Below, one piece after another: positions 27,228 to 35,887 of a DNA stretch of 64,000 nt. The first letter of the stretch is position 1. Each line of letters starts with the position of its first letter. The stretch spans positions 1,132,001 to 1,196,000 of the forward strand of contig NZ_CP168900.1 of the NCBI RefSeq assembly GCF_041765605.1. Reading direction: 5' to 3'. The notes under the pieces were generated by a model. The model was not told the DNA's origin, ran no database searches, and saw nothing but the letters and a program-made list of their open reading frames with translations. Position numbers and translations under genes: made by a program. The DNA comes from Listeria monocytogenes. Lineage in GTDB: Bacteria; Bacillota; Bacilli; Lactobacillales; Listeriaceae.

Positions 27228-27302
27228 TTGCCTATTTACAAAAAAAGATTTGACATTTCCACGGGTTTGGTTTTTAATAAAGTGGACAAATAAAATATTT
27301 TA

Positions 27303-27388
27303 CGGTACAAAGGCGTACTGTTTACTTAGCAAAGAAGCTTTGAGTTGGAAGAGGAAATTTCTCTACTCAAAGCTTCTTTTTTTATTTT
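27303..27388 (+). promoter_or_regulatory. ANTAR antitermination leader of eutG
   Basis: P1 is GTAC-AAAGGC-GTAC (27305-27318). P2 is AGC-AAAGAA-GCT (27328-27339). Both loops have A1 and G4. P2 overlaps the 5-prime arm of a 13-bp terminator (AAGAAGCTTTGAG at 27332-27344 with 27366-27378, then a T-run). EutV binding P1 and P2 would prevent the terminator and switch on eutG. Confidence 0.75.
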
Positions 27389-27411
27389 TAAAAAAACTAG
27401 GAGGTAATCTC

Positions 27412-28551
27412 ATGCAAAAAGTTAGTTTTAAAACAGATCTTTATATTGGCCAAGGAGCAACAGATCGTTTACTCGATTTTAAAGACAAACAAATCTTTAT
27501 CGTAACAGATCCATTTATGGTTAGTTCCGGAATGATTAATGCGATTACAGAAAAAATTGATCCATCGAATACATATACGATTTTTAGCGAAATCATTCCA
27601 GATCCACCGATTGAAAACGTGGTAGCAGGAATTGAAGTTTTGAATGAATGTGATGCTAACTTGATGATTGCAATTGGTGGCGGATCAGCGATTGATGCGG
27701 CGAAAGCGATGAAATTCTTCGGCCAAAAACTTGGTACGGTGCGCGCAATGCCTTTCATTGTCATTCCAACAACTAGTGGAACTGGCTCCGAAGTAACTAG
27801 TTTCTCTGTTATTACAAACAAAGAAAAAGCCATTAAATACCCACTAATTACAGATGCTATTTTGCCAGATGAAGCAATTTTAGATGCAGACTTAGTAAAA
27901 TCTGTTCCACCAGCAATTACAGCAGATACTGGTATGGATGTGTTAACGCATGCGCTTGAAGCTTATGTATCTACAAAAGCGAATGATTACTCGGATGCAA
28001 TGGCGGAAAAAGTTATCCAATTAGTTTTCACTTATTTAGAACGTGCTTACAAAGACGGTAATGATTTAGAAGCTCGCGAAAAAATGCATAATGCGTCTTG
28101 TCTTGCAGGAATGGCATTTAATATTACTTCTCTTGGCTTAAATCACGGTATTGCGCATACAGCCGGTGCGAAATTTAAAATTCCACATGGTCGTATGAAT
28201 ACATTACTTTTACCGCACGTAATTAGTTATAATGCTGGAATTACAAGTGATTTTGGTAACAATCCGGATAACCGAGCAGCAGAACGTTATACAGCGATTG
28301 CCAAATTACTAAAAATGCCAGCATCGAATACACGTCTTGGTGTTCGTAGCTTAATTAATGCAATTAAACAACTTCAAAAGAAACTCAATATGCCAACTAC
28401 CTTATCCGAATGTGGTGTTAGCCGCACTGATTTAAATGAAAATATCGCTCAAATCGCGGAAGGCGCACTAAATGATGGATGTACTGCAACCAATCCTAGA
28501 ATACCGACAGAAACAGATGTTAGTGCGATTCTCGAAAAAATGTTGGCATAA
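27412..28551 (+). CDS. eutG: EutG, iron-dependent alcohol dehydrogenase
   Basis: 379 residues from ATG 27412 (GGAGGT upstream); the frame is open further left but that part lies within the regulatory RNA. Type III alcohol dehydrogenase with [28 protein letters not shown] and DTGMDVLTHALEAYVS, and histidine ligands in LNHGIAHTAGAKFKIPHG. It reduces acetaldehyde to ethanol and recycles NADH in ethanolamine use. Close homologue of PduQ. It is controlled by the ANTAR leader just upstream. Confidence 0.9.
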   Translation: MQKVSFKTDLYIGQGATDRLLDFKDKQIFIVTDPFMVSSGMINAITEKIDPSNTYTIFSEIIPDPPIENVVAGIEVLNECDANLMIAIGGGSAIDAAKAMKFFGQKLGTVRAMPFIVIPTTSGTGSEVTSFSVITNKEKAIKYPLITDAILPDEAILDADLVKSVPPAITADTGMDVLTHALEAYVSTKANDYSDAMAEKVIQLVFTYLERAYKDGNDLEAREKMHNASCLAGMAFNITSLGLNHGIAHTAGAKFKIPHGRMNTLLLPHVISYNAGITSDFGNNPDNRAAERYTAIAKLLKMPASNTRLGVRSLINAIKQLQKKLNMPTTLSECGVSRTDLNENIAQIAEGALNDGCTATNPRIPTETDVSAILEKMLA

Positions 28552-28587
28552 AAGTTATTTATTTCACAACTGGAATCAAATAACCTA

Positions 28588-28616
28588 TTGACATCGTTTT
28601 CATGCTACTTTATAAT
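28588..28616 (+). promoter_or_regulatory. Promoter of eutVW with overlapping cre site
   Basis: TTGACA (28588-28593) and TATAAT (28611-28616) with a 17-base spacer: a near-consensus sigma-A promoter. TGACATCGTTTTCA at 28589-28602 fits the CcpA consensus TGWNANCGNTNWCA at every fixed position and covers the -35. Confidence 0.75.
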
Positions 28617-28620
28617 AGAA

Positions 28621-28712
28621 CCGAGCACAAAGACGTGTGGAATTATAAATATAGCAGAGCAACGGGGCTCCCTCAAAAATATTGCACAATATTTTTAAGG
28701 GGCTCTTTCTAT
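28621..28712 (+). promoter_or_regulatory. ANTAR antitermination leader of eutVW
   Basis: P1 is GCAC-AAAGAC-GTGT (28625-28638). P2 is GAGC-AACGGG-GCTC (28657-28670). Both six-base loops have A1 and G4. The 3-prime arm of P2 is shared with the terminator stem (AAAAATATT 28675-28683 / AATATTTTT 28688-28696, extended by CCCT / AGGG). EutV would therefore promote its own synthesis. Confidence 0.8.
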
Positions 28713-28834
28713 TTTCTTGGAGAATTTTTTCTCTAGCTCTTTTACTCTTTCGCTCAAGTAAATGCTTCTATAGAATGATTTTGTCCTTTATTGTGACGAA
28801 TCAATCAATAGCAGAAGAAGAGGACGTGACAGGA

Positions 28835-29407
28835 ATGAATGGAAGAATTGTAATAGCCGATGATGAACCTATTACAAGAATGGACATCCGAGACATCTTA
28901 GAAGAAGCGAACTACAATGTTGTAGGGGAAGCGACAGATGGTTTTGAAGCAATCGAACTTTGCAAAAGCCATCAGCCAGATCTTGTTATCATGGACATTC
29001 AAATGCCACTCTTAGACGGCTTAAAAGCAGGGAAACGAATTATTTCAGAAGGCCTTGCTGGGGGAATTATCTTACTTACCGCTTTTAGTGATCCGAAAAA
29101 CACCGAGAAAGCTAAGGGGTTTGGAGCATTAGGTTATTTAGTAAAGCCACTTGATGAAAAAAGTTTGATTCCAACTGTTGAAATGAGTATTGCCAAAGGG
29201 CGAGAAACAAGAAAATTAGAGCAGCAATTAGAAAAGCTCACCAAAAAATTAGAAGAACGAAAAGTGATTGAAAAAGCAAAAGGTGTGCTTATGATTGAGA
29301 ACAACATCACAGAAGAAGAAGCTTACAACATGATTCGTAACCTGAGCATGGACAAACGCTGTCCGATGATGGAAATCGCAGAAACGATTGTGATGAGCGA
29401 TGACTAA
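28835..29407 (+). CDS. eutV: EutV, ANTAR-domain response regulator
   Basis: 190 residues from ATG 28835 (GAGGA ten bases upstream; the longer frame extends into the leader terminator and is rejected). The receiver domain has Asp9, Asp10, phospho-acceptor Asp54 (VIMDIQMP), Thr82 and Lys104. A coiled linker near 125-140 leads to an ANTAR RNA-binding domain (about 135-186, KAKGVLMIENNITEEEAY). It binds dual hairpins to stop termination in eut transcripts. It overlaps eutW by eight bases. Confidence 0.95.
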   Translation: MNGRIVIADDEPITRMDIRDILEEANYNVVGEATDGFEAIELCKSHQPDLVIMDIQMPLLDGLKAGKRIISEGLAGGIILLTAFSDPKNTEKAKGFGALGYLVKPLDEKSLIPTVEMSIAKGRETRKLEQQLEKLTKKLEERKVIEKAKGVLMIENNITEEEAYNMIRNLSMDKRCPMMEIAETIVMSDD

Positions 29408-30857
29408 AACGATTCGAGAAATGTGCTTACGCTACACCGATTTATCGGAGCACGATATTGACGAATTAATTCACACAGCCAAGTCGTTAAGTGTTTCAGC
29501 CATGTATCAAGATGTAGATGTATTCATTGATGTATACAACAAGCTAACTAGTGAAGCACTTGTTATTCATCATACACCACCAAAAACAACCAAATCACTT
29601 TACAAAAACAAAGTAGTCGGAGAAACAGCCCTAAGATCCAATGAGCCAGGTGTACTTAGAACATTGGAAACAGGTATGAACTCTAACGATCTACTTGCAA
29701 AAACACAAGAAAACGTATTAATTCGCCAAAAAGTTTATCCAATTCGTAATAAACAGCGAGTTATTGCCGTGCTAATTCTAGAAAATGATATTAGCGCCGA
29801 AATTAAAGCTCATTTTGAAATTGACAATGAAGAAACGGCTTATCGAGATGTTTCTACCACGCTGTCTGCCATGAGTAAACTAACGGATTCGATTACTGAT
29901 CAACTAGATGATGCCATTTTGATTTTTGACCGAAACGGGATTTTGCAGCAAAAGAATTGCGCTGCGGATCAGTATTACGAAAGACTTGGTTATATGGAAG
30001 ACATCCAAGGCATGCATTATGATAATTTATCCCTCGACCAGATGATGTTTGACGCAATCATGTATCAAATTGAAACTGGAAAACAACCGATTCAGTTAAA
30101 AAAAGAAGTGGTTATCGCCGGGAATTACTTTATCATGAAGCAGATTTTCGTAAAAGAAGAAGACGAGCAGGAATGCCGTTTTATTCTCATCTTGCATGAC
30201 ATCACGGATATTAAGGTGAAAGAAGCAGAAATTGTTTCTAAATCCGTTGCTATTCGTGAAATTCATCACCGTGTCAAAAACAATTTGCAATCGGTTGTTT
30301 CCTTATTGCGAATTCAAGGCAGACGTTCTACAAGTGTGGAGGCACAGAAGATTCTAAATGAAAGTGTCAGCCGAATCCTTGCCATTGCAGCGACACACGA
30401 GCTTTTATCGAAGCAAATGGAAGACGGCATTAACCTTTATATGGTCATCGAAACAGTCGCCTACAATATTGAAAGATGTTGTACGGATTGTCCCAAAGTA
30501 GCTGTAAGAATGGATATTGATAAACGCATTTATTTGGACAGTGACCGAACCGTGGCACTGGCACTTGTCATGAATGAGCTCTTACAAAACTCCTATGATC
30601 ACGCATTCCATCCAAATGAATCAGGCGAAATTTTACTACAAATAAAAGAAGAAAAAAATATTATTCACGCAGAAGTAACGGACAACGGTCATGGGTTCAA
30701 CGTTCGTAAAGTGTCCGAAAAAAGCCTAGGACTTTCCATTGTCAAAAGTTACATTAAAGATAAACTTCGAGGCAAAGTAACCATTGAATCGAATGAACAT
30801 GGAACGAAAACAATGTTTGATTTTAAATACAATTCTATCCATGCTACAAAGAAGTAG
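29400..30857 (+). CDS. eutW: EutW, ethanolamine-responsive sensor histidine kinase
   Basis: 485 residues, soluble (no membrane helices). N-terminal sensory region to about 145, a PAS-like segment (about 165-275), then a HisKA_2-type box IREIHHRVKNNLQS with the phospho-histidine at 289/290, and a C-terminal HATPase domain (NELLQNSYDHAFH, DNGHGF). EutW senses ethanolamine and phosphorylates EutV. Translationally coupled to eutV; ends at the hairpin at 30874. Confidence 0.94.
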   Translation: MTKTIREMCLRYTDLSEHDIDELIHTAKSLSVSAMYQDVDVFIDVYNKLTSEALVIHHTPPKTTKSLYKNKVVGETALRSNEPGVLRTLETGMNSNDLLAKTQENVLIRQKVYPIRNKQRVIAVLILENDISAEIKAHFEIDNEETAYRDVSTTLSAMSKLTDSITDQLDDAILIFDRNGILQQKNCAADQYYERLGYMEDIQGMHYDNLSLDQMMFDAIMYQIETGKQPIQLKKEVVIAGNYFIMKQIFVKEEDEQECRFILILHDITDIKVKEAEIVSKSVAIREIHHRVKNNLQSVVSLLRIQGRRSTSVEAQKILNESVSRILAIAATHELLSKQMEDGINLYMVIETVAYNIERCCTDCPKVAVRMDIDKRIYLDSDRTVALALVMNELLQNSYDHAFHPNESGEILLQIKEEKNIIHAEVTDNGHGFNVRKVSEKSLGLSIVKSYIKDKLRGKVTIESNEHGTKTMFDFKYNSIHATKK

Positions 30858-30873
30858 CTATGAAAAAGCGATG

Positions 30874-30925
30874 AAGCTTAAAGCCAAGTAACGATACTGT
30901 TATTTGTCTTTAAGCTTTTTCTTTT
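30874..30925 (+). terminator. Hairpin between eutW and eutA
   Basis: AAGCTTAAAG / CTTTAAGCTT stem closing a 24-base loop, followed by T-rich sequence. It could be a terminator or an attenuator; I do not see clear A1-G4 six-base ANTAR loops in front of it. Confidence 0.65.
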
Positions 30926-30946
30926 TGCTAGAAAGGAGTGAGGGTT

Positions 30947-32368
30947 TTGACGGAAACAATTTTAAGTGTAGGGATTGACCTTGGTACGTCGACAACACAA
31001 CTCATTTTATCCGAGTTAGAAATTCAAAATATGGCATCTAGTTTCACCGTGCCGCGTATTGTCATTTCAGATAAGCGGATTATTTTTAGAAGTGAGATTC
31101 TGTTCACACCGATTCTTGCTGATAATTTGATTGACGTGGAGGCGATTCGTGATTTTGTAACGAAAGAATATGCCAATGCAGGAATTAAAAAAGAAGAAAT
31201 TGGCATGGGGGCAGTTATTATCACGGGTGAAACAGCTCGTAAAGATAACGCCAGCAATGTATTAGATGCAATGAGTGGTTTTGCTGGGGATTTCGTTGTA
31301 GCAACAGCAGGACCTGACTTAGAAAGCATCATTGCTGGAAAAGGAGCAGGTGCCCATACCTATGCCAAAGAGAATAATACATCTGTTGTGAATTTGGATA
31401 TTGGCGGCGGAACCACGAATTTATCGCTGTTTGATCGCGGGGAACTCATTGATACTGCTTGCTTAGATATTGGTGGTCGGTTAATTAAAGTAGACCGTGA
31501 AACAAGAAAAATCACCTATATTGCTCCAAAAATTCAAGCTTTAATAGAAAAACGAGGTTATCCGGTTAAACTTGGTGAAACAACTTCACCAGAAAACTTG
31601 CAACCCGTTTTAGGTGAAATGGTTGAGCTGCTTAAGAATAGTGTTGGCCTTGGGGCGCCAAATGATTTTTATGAAACAATCATTACAAATAAAGGATTGA
31701 AATTCTTAACGGAGATTGAATGTATCTCTTTTTCCGGAGGCGTTGCAGACTGCATCTCAACGGGTGCGCTAAGTGATCCTTTTAGATATGGTGATATTGG
31801 GTTATTGCTAGGAAAAGCGATTGCAGAATCTAGTTTAATGACTGAAAAAAAGTATATCGAATCTGTCGAAACCATACGGGCAACAGTGGTCGGAGCCGGT
31901 TCACACACAGCTGAAATTAGCGGTAGTACGATTACTTACACCGAGAAAATTTTCCCAGTAAAAAACATTCCAATTTTGAAACTTGCCAAACAAGAAGAAG
32001 ATGAAAATATGGCAGAAGTCATCAAGGAAAAACTTAGCTGGTTCAAAATAGAGAATGAAATGGAACATATTGCACTTGCAATTGAAGGCGAAAATAGCCC
32101 AAGTTTCCACCAAGTAACAGAATATGCGAAAGCCATTTGCGAAGGAATGAAAGAACCAATCGCACTTGGTCATCCCTTAATTATCATTACATGGCATGAC
32201 ATGGCAAAAGCCCTCGGACAAAGCATCTTCGGGCATTTACCAGCCGGGCATCCACTAATTTGCTTGGATAGTGTCAAAGTCGATAATGGTGATTATATTG
32301 ATATAGGAAAACCAGTTGCTGACGGGAAAGTGCTACCAGTAGTAGTAAAAACCTTAGTCTTTAACTGA
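30947..32368 (+). CDS. eutA: EutA, ethanolamine ammonia-lyase reactivase
   Basis: 473 residues from TTG 30947, eight bases after AAGGAG; the upstream GTG 30938 is part of the RBS. The actin-like ATPase motifs are SVGIDLGTSTTQLILS and VNLDIGGGTTNLSLF. EutA removes inactivated cobalamin from EutBC with ATP. First gene of the eut structural block, 42 bases before eutB. Confidence 0.93.
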   Translation: MTETILSVGIDLGTSTTQLILSELEIQNMASSFTVPRIVISDKRIIFRSEILFTPILADNLIDVEAIRDFVTKEYANAGIKKEEIGMGAVIITGETARKDNASNVLDAMSGFAGDFVVATAGPDLESIIAGKGAGAHTYAKENNTSVVNLDIGGGTTNLSLFDRGELIDTACLDIGGRLIKVDRETRKITYIAPKIQALIEKRGYPVKLGETTSPENLQPVLGEMVELLKNSVGLGAPNDFYETIITNKGLKFLTEIECISFSGGVADCISTGALSDPFRYGDIGLLLGKAIAESSLMTEKKYIESVETIRATVVGAGSHTAEISGSTITYTEKIFPVKNIPILKLAKQEEDENMAEVIKEKLSWFKIENEMEHIALAIEGENSPSFHQVTEYAKAICEGMKEPIALGHPLIIITWHDMAKALGQSIFGHLPAGHPLICLDSVKVDNGDYIDIGKPVADGKVLPVVVKTLVFN

Positions 32369-32409
32369 TCCACATAAATAGCTTTAATTTTGAGAGGAGG
32401 ATTTATCGA

Positions 32410-33774
32410 ATGATTTTAAAAACGAATTTATTCGGCCATACATACCAGTTCAAATCCATCACTGATGTGTTGGCAAAAGCAAACGAAGAAAAATCAGGCG
32501 ATCGCTTAGCCGGAGTTGCTGCTGAATCTGCAGAAGAACGTGTAGCTGCAAAAGTGGTGCTTTCTAAAATGACGCTTGGAGATTTACGTAATAATCCGGT
32601 TGTCCCATATGAAACAGATGAGGTAACGCGTATTATTCAAGACCAAGTAAATGACCGTATCCATGATTCCATCAAAAACTGGACAGTGGAAGAATTACGG
32701 GAATGGATTTTAGACCATAAAACAACAGATGCTGACATTAAACGTGTTGCACGCGGCCTAACATCAGAAATTATTGCTGCTGTTACAAAATTAATGTCTA
32801 ATCTAGATTTAATTTATGGCGCGAAAAAAATCCGTGTAATCGCACATGCGAATACAACAATCGGTCTTCCTGGAACTTTCTCCGCTAGACTACAACCAAA
32901 CCATCCAACTGATGATCCTGATGGTATCCTTGCTTCCTTAATGGAAGGATTAACTTACGGGATTGGGGATGCGGTAATCGGACTTAACCCAGTAGATGAT
33001 TCTACTGATAGCGTTGTTCGTTTACTTAATAAATTTGAAGAATTCCGCAGCAAATGGGATGTGCCAACACAAACTTGTGTACTTGCGCACGTGAAGACTC
33101 AAATGGAAGCAATGCGTCGCGGCGCTCCAACTGGTCTTGTATTCCAATCTATCGCAGGTTCTGAAAAAGGTAATACAGCTTTCGGTTTTGACGGAGCAAC
33201 TATTGAAGAAGCTAGACAATTAGCCCTTCAAAGTGGTGCTGCGACTGGACCAAACGTAATGTACTTTGAAACAGGACAAGGTTCTGAACTTTCTTCTGAC
33301 GCTCATTTCGGCGTAGACCAAGTAACAATGGAAGCTCGTTGTTATGGATTCGCGAAGAAATTTGATCCATTCCTAGTAAATACAGTAGTTGGATTTATCG
33401 GACCTGAGTACTTATATGATTCCAAACAAGTAATTCGCGCTGGCCTTGAAGATCACTTCATGGGTAAATTAACTGGTATCTCTATGGGTTGTGACGTTTG
33501 TTACACCAACCATATGAAAGCCGACCAAAACGACGTAGAAAACTTGTCAGTACTTCTAACTGCAGCAGGATGTAACTTTATCATGGGTATTCCTCATGGT
33601 GATGACGTTATGCTTAACTACCAAACAACTGGTTACCACGAAACAGCCACTTTACGTGAATTATTTGGCCTAAAACCAATTAAAGAATTTGATCAGTGGA
33701 TGGAAAAAATGGGATTCAGCGAAAATGGTAAATTAACTAGCCGTGCTGGAGATGCATCTATTTTCCTAAAATAA
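32410..33774 (+). CDS. eutB: EutB, ethanolamine ammonia-lyase large subunit
   Basis: 454 residues, full length. The TIM-barrel catalytic subunit carries conserved LNPVDDSTDSV, FETGQGSELSSDAH and MGCDVCYTNHMKADQND segments. With EutC and adenosylcobalamin it splits ethanolamine into acetaldehyde and ammonia. RBS GAGAGGAGG. Confidence 0.96.
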   Translation: MILKTNLFGHTYQFKSITDVLAKANEEKSGDRLAGVAAESAEERVAAKVVLSKMTLGDLRNNPVVPYETDEVTRIIQDQVNDRIHDSIKNWTVEELREWILDHKTTDADIKRVARGLTSEIIAAVTKLMSNLDLIYGAKKIRVIAHANTTIGLPGTFSARLQPNHPTDDPDGILASLMEGLTYGIGDAVIGLNPVDDSTDSVVRLLNKFEEFRSKWDVPTQTCVLAHVKTQMEAMRRGAPTGLVFQSIAGSEKGNTAFGFDGATIEEARQLALQSGAATGPNVMYFETGQGSELSSDAHFGVDQVTMEARCYGFAKKFDPFLVNTVVGFIGPEYLYDSKQVIRAGLEDHFMGKLTGISMGCDVCYTNHMKADQNDVENLSVLLTAAGCNFIMGIPHGDDVMLNYQTTGYHETATLRELFGLKPIKEFDQWMEKMGFSENGKLTSRAGDASIFLK

Positions 33775-33793
33775 GGAAGGGAGGAACTAAGCG

Positions 33794-34675
33794 ATGAACG
33801 AACAAGAATTAAAACAAATGATTGAAGGCATTTTAACAGAAATGTCCGGTGGTAAAACAACCGATACAGTAGCAGCAGCGCCAACTAAATCTGTAGTTGA
33901 AACAGTTGTAACAGAAGGTAGCATCCCGGATATTACTGAAGTAGATATCAAAAAACAATTACTAGTACCAGAACCAGCTGATCGTGAAGGTTATTTGAAA
34001 ATGAAACAAATGACACCGGCTCGACTTGGTTTATGGCGTGCTGGTCCACGTTACAAAACAGAAACAATTCTTCGTTTCCGTGCGGACCATGCCGTAGCAC
34101 AAGATTCCGTTTTCTCTTACGTTTCTGAGGATTTAGTAAAAGAAATGAACTTCATCCCAGTTAACACTAAATGTCAAGATAAAGATGAATACTTAACTCG
34201 CCCAGACTTAGGTCGTGAATTTGACAACGAAATGGTAGAAGTGATTCGTGCGAATACGACGAAAAACGCCAAACTACAAATCGTTGTTGGTGATGGACTT
34301 AGCTCAGCGGCAATTGAAGCTAACATCAAAGATATCTTGCCATCCATTAAACAAGGTTTGAAAATGTATAACTTAGATTTTGATAACATTATTTTCGTTA
34401 AACATTGTCGTGTACCTTCTATGGACCAAATCGGTGAAATCACTGGCGCTGACGTAGTTTGCTTACTTGTAGGTGAACGTCCAGGCCTAGTCACTGCTGA
34501 ATCCATGAGTGCCTATATTGCTTACAAACCAACAATTGGTATGCCAGAAGCTCGTCGTACTGTTATTTCTAACATCCATAGCGGCGGAACTCCACCAGTT
34601 GAAGCAGGAGCATACATTGCTGAATTAATTCACAATATGCTTGAGAAAAAATGTTCTGGTATTGATTTAAAATAA
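33794..34675 (+). CDS. eutC: EutC, ethanolamine ammonia-lyase small subunit
   Basis: 293 residues. N-terminal helix ([19 protein letters not shown]) is a targeting-type amphipathic sequence, then a low-complexity linker, then the B12-binding small subunit with [14 protein letters not shown] and [27 protein letters not shown]; 19 bases after eutB. Confidence 0.95.
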   Translation: MNEQELKQMIEGILTEMSGGKTTDTVAAAPTKSVVETVVTEGSIPDITEVDIKKQLLVPEPADREGYLKMKQMTPARLGLWRAGPRYKTETILRFRADHAVAQDSVFSYVSEDLVKEMNFIPVNTKCQDKDEYLTRPDLGREFDNEMVEVIRANTTKNAKLQIVVGDGLSSAAIEANIKDILPSIKQGLKMYNLDFDNIIFVKHCRVPSMDQIGEITGADVVCLLVGERPGLVTAESMSAYIAYKPTIGMPEARRTVISNIHSGGTPPVEAGAYIAELIHNMLEKKCSGIDLK

Positions 34676-34697
34676 GCTAGTTAGAGGAGGAAACTTC

Positions 34698-35351
34698 ATG
34701 AAAAATGATAAATTACCTGCATCCGTTTTAAGTGTCAAAGTTGTATCTAACGTAGACAATGGTCTATTTAAACAACTAGACTTAAAACCGCATCAAAGAA
34801 GCCTTGGTATTATTACATCTGATTGTGATGATGTAACTTACACAGCGCTTGACGAAGCAACAAAAGCAGCAGAAGTAGATGTTGTTTATGCGAAAAGTAT
34901 GTATGCTGGTGCTGGAAATGCATCCACAAAATTCGCTGGTGAAGTTATCGGTATTATCGCCGGACCAAGCCCTGCGGAAGTAAAAAGTGGTCTTTCTGTA
35001 GCAGTAGATTTCATCGAAAATGGCGCTAGCTTTGTTAGTGCAAATGAAGATGATAGTGTACCTTACTTCGCGCACTGTGTTTCAAGAACTGGTACATTCC
35101 TTTCAAAAGAAGCGAATGTTGCAGAAGGTGAAGCGATTGCTTACTTAATCGCCCCTCCACTTGAAGCTATGTACGCGTTAGATGCAGCACTAAAAGCAGC
35201 AGACGTAACAATCGGAGCTTTCTATGGCCCACCGTCCGAAACAAACTTCGGCGGAGCACTTTTGACTGGTAGCCAATCTGCATGTAAAGCAGCTTGTGAC
35301 GCTTTCAAAATGGCAGTAGAAAATGTGGCTGAAAATCCACTTCAATATTAA
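34698..35351 (+). CDS. eutL: EutL, tandem-BMC trimeric shell protein
   Basis: 217 residues with two circularly permuted BMC domains; EutL trimers have a gated central pore and bind ethanolamine in known structures. SAGAGNASTKFAGEV-like and GPPSETNFGGALLTGSQSACKAA segments agree. RBS GAGGAGG, between eutC and eutK as in other eut operons. Confidence 0.94.
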   Translation: MKNDKLPASVLSVKVVSNVDNGLFKQLDLKPHQRSLGIITSDCDDVTYTALDEATKAAEVDVVYAKSMYAGAGNASTKFAGEVIGIIAGPSPAEVKSGLSVAVDFIENGASFVSANEDDSVPYFAHCVSRTGTFLSKEANVAEGEAIAYLIAPPLEAMYALDAALKAADVTIGAFYGPPSETNFGGALLTGSQSACKAACDAFKMAVENVAENPLQY

Positions 35352-35365
35352 GGTGGTGCTAAAAA

Positions 35366-35887
35366 ATGCCAAATGAAGCGCTTGGTTTAATTGAAGTCAC
35401 AGGTTTTCTTGGTGCTGTTGTTGCTGCCGATACTTGTTTAAAAGCAGCAAATGTCGAACTGATTCAATGTGAAGTCATTAGCGGCGGTTTAACTACGGTT
35501 GAATTAACTGGTGATGTAGGTGCAGTAAATGCAGCTATCGAAGCAGGGAAAGCTGCAACAGAAGACTTAGGTTGTTTAGTATCAAGCCATGTTATCGCAA
35601 GAATGAGCGAAGATACAAAAGCACTTTTTGTTCCTCAAGAAGAAGTTAAACCACAACCAAAAGAAGTCAAACAAGAAGAACCAAAAGAAGTTATGCAACA
35701 AGTCGTAGAAGTGAAAACAAACACGAAAAGTACAGAGAAAAAACTTCGCGCAATGAAAGTTATTGATCTAAGGAAACTTGCTTACACATTAGATAATGTG
35801 CCTATTCCAAAGAGCAAGATTAAATATGCGAACAAGGATAAACTTGTTCACGCACTAAAAGACATTTATGGAAGGAGTGAAAACTAG
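35366..35887 (+). CDS. eutK: EutK-like BMC protein with C-terminal nucleic-acid-binding-type domain
   Basis: 173 residues: one BMC domain (1-90), a Pro/Glu/Lys/Val linker (about 93-125), then a basic 45-residue domain (KLRAMKVIDLRKLAYTLDN, IKYANKDKLVHAL). EutK of enterics has a winged-helix-like C-terminus suggested to bind nucleic acid; this tail looks more like a SAP/Rho-N-type helix pair, an impression from pattern only. It overlaps eutE by one base (TAGTG). Confidence 0.87.
   Translation: MPNEALGLIEVTGFLGAVVAADTCLKAANVELIQCEVISGGLTTVELTGDVGAVNAAIEAGKAATEDLGCLVSSHVIARMSEDTKALFVPQEEVKPQPKEVKQEEPKEVMQQVVEVKTNTKSTEKKLRAMKVIDLRKLAYTLDNVPIPKSKIKYANKDKLVHALKDIYGRSEN

Larger units (their letters stand above)
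26868..27388 (+). ncRNA. rli55: Rli55: B12 riboswitch RNA carrying ANTAR-substrate hairpins
   Basis: The whole 590-base stretch between pduX and eutG holds no supported gene. It begins with a cobalamin riboswitch, then a terminator, then ANTAR-type hairpins, then the eutG leader terminator. In L. monocytogenes Rli55 is known to be cut short by B12. Without B12 the long form carries hairpins that capture the response regulator EutV and so block eut expression. The right boundary of the long form is inferred. Confidence 0.8.

Noticed and set aside
27154-27411. N-terminal extension of eutG
   Set aside because: The frame happens to be open through Rli55 hairpins and the leader terminator; the real start ATG 27412 has GGAGGT.
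28682-28834. N-terminal extension of eutV
   Set aside because: Begins inside the leader terminator and adds residues absent from response regulators; ATG 28835 has an RBS and starts the receiver domain.
30874-30925. Third ANTAR site in front of eutA
   Set aside because: A stem is present but I find no pair of six-base loops with A1 and G4; kept as a plain hairpin.
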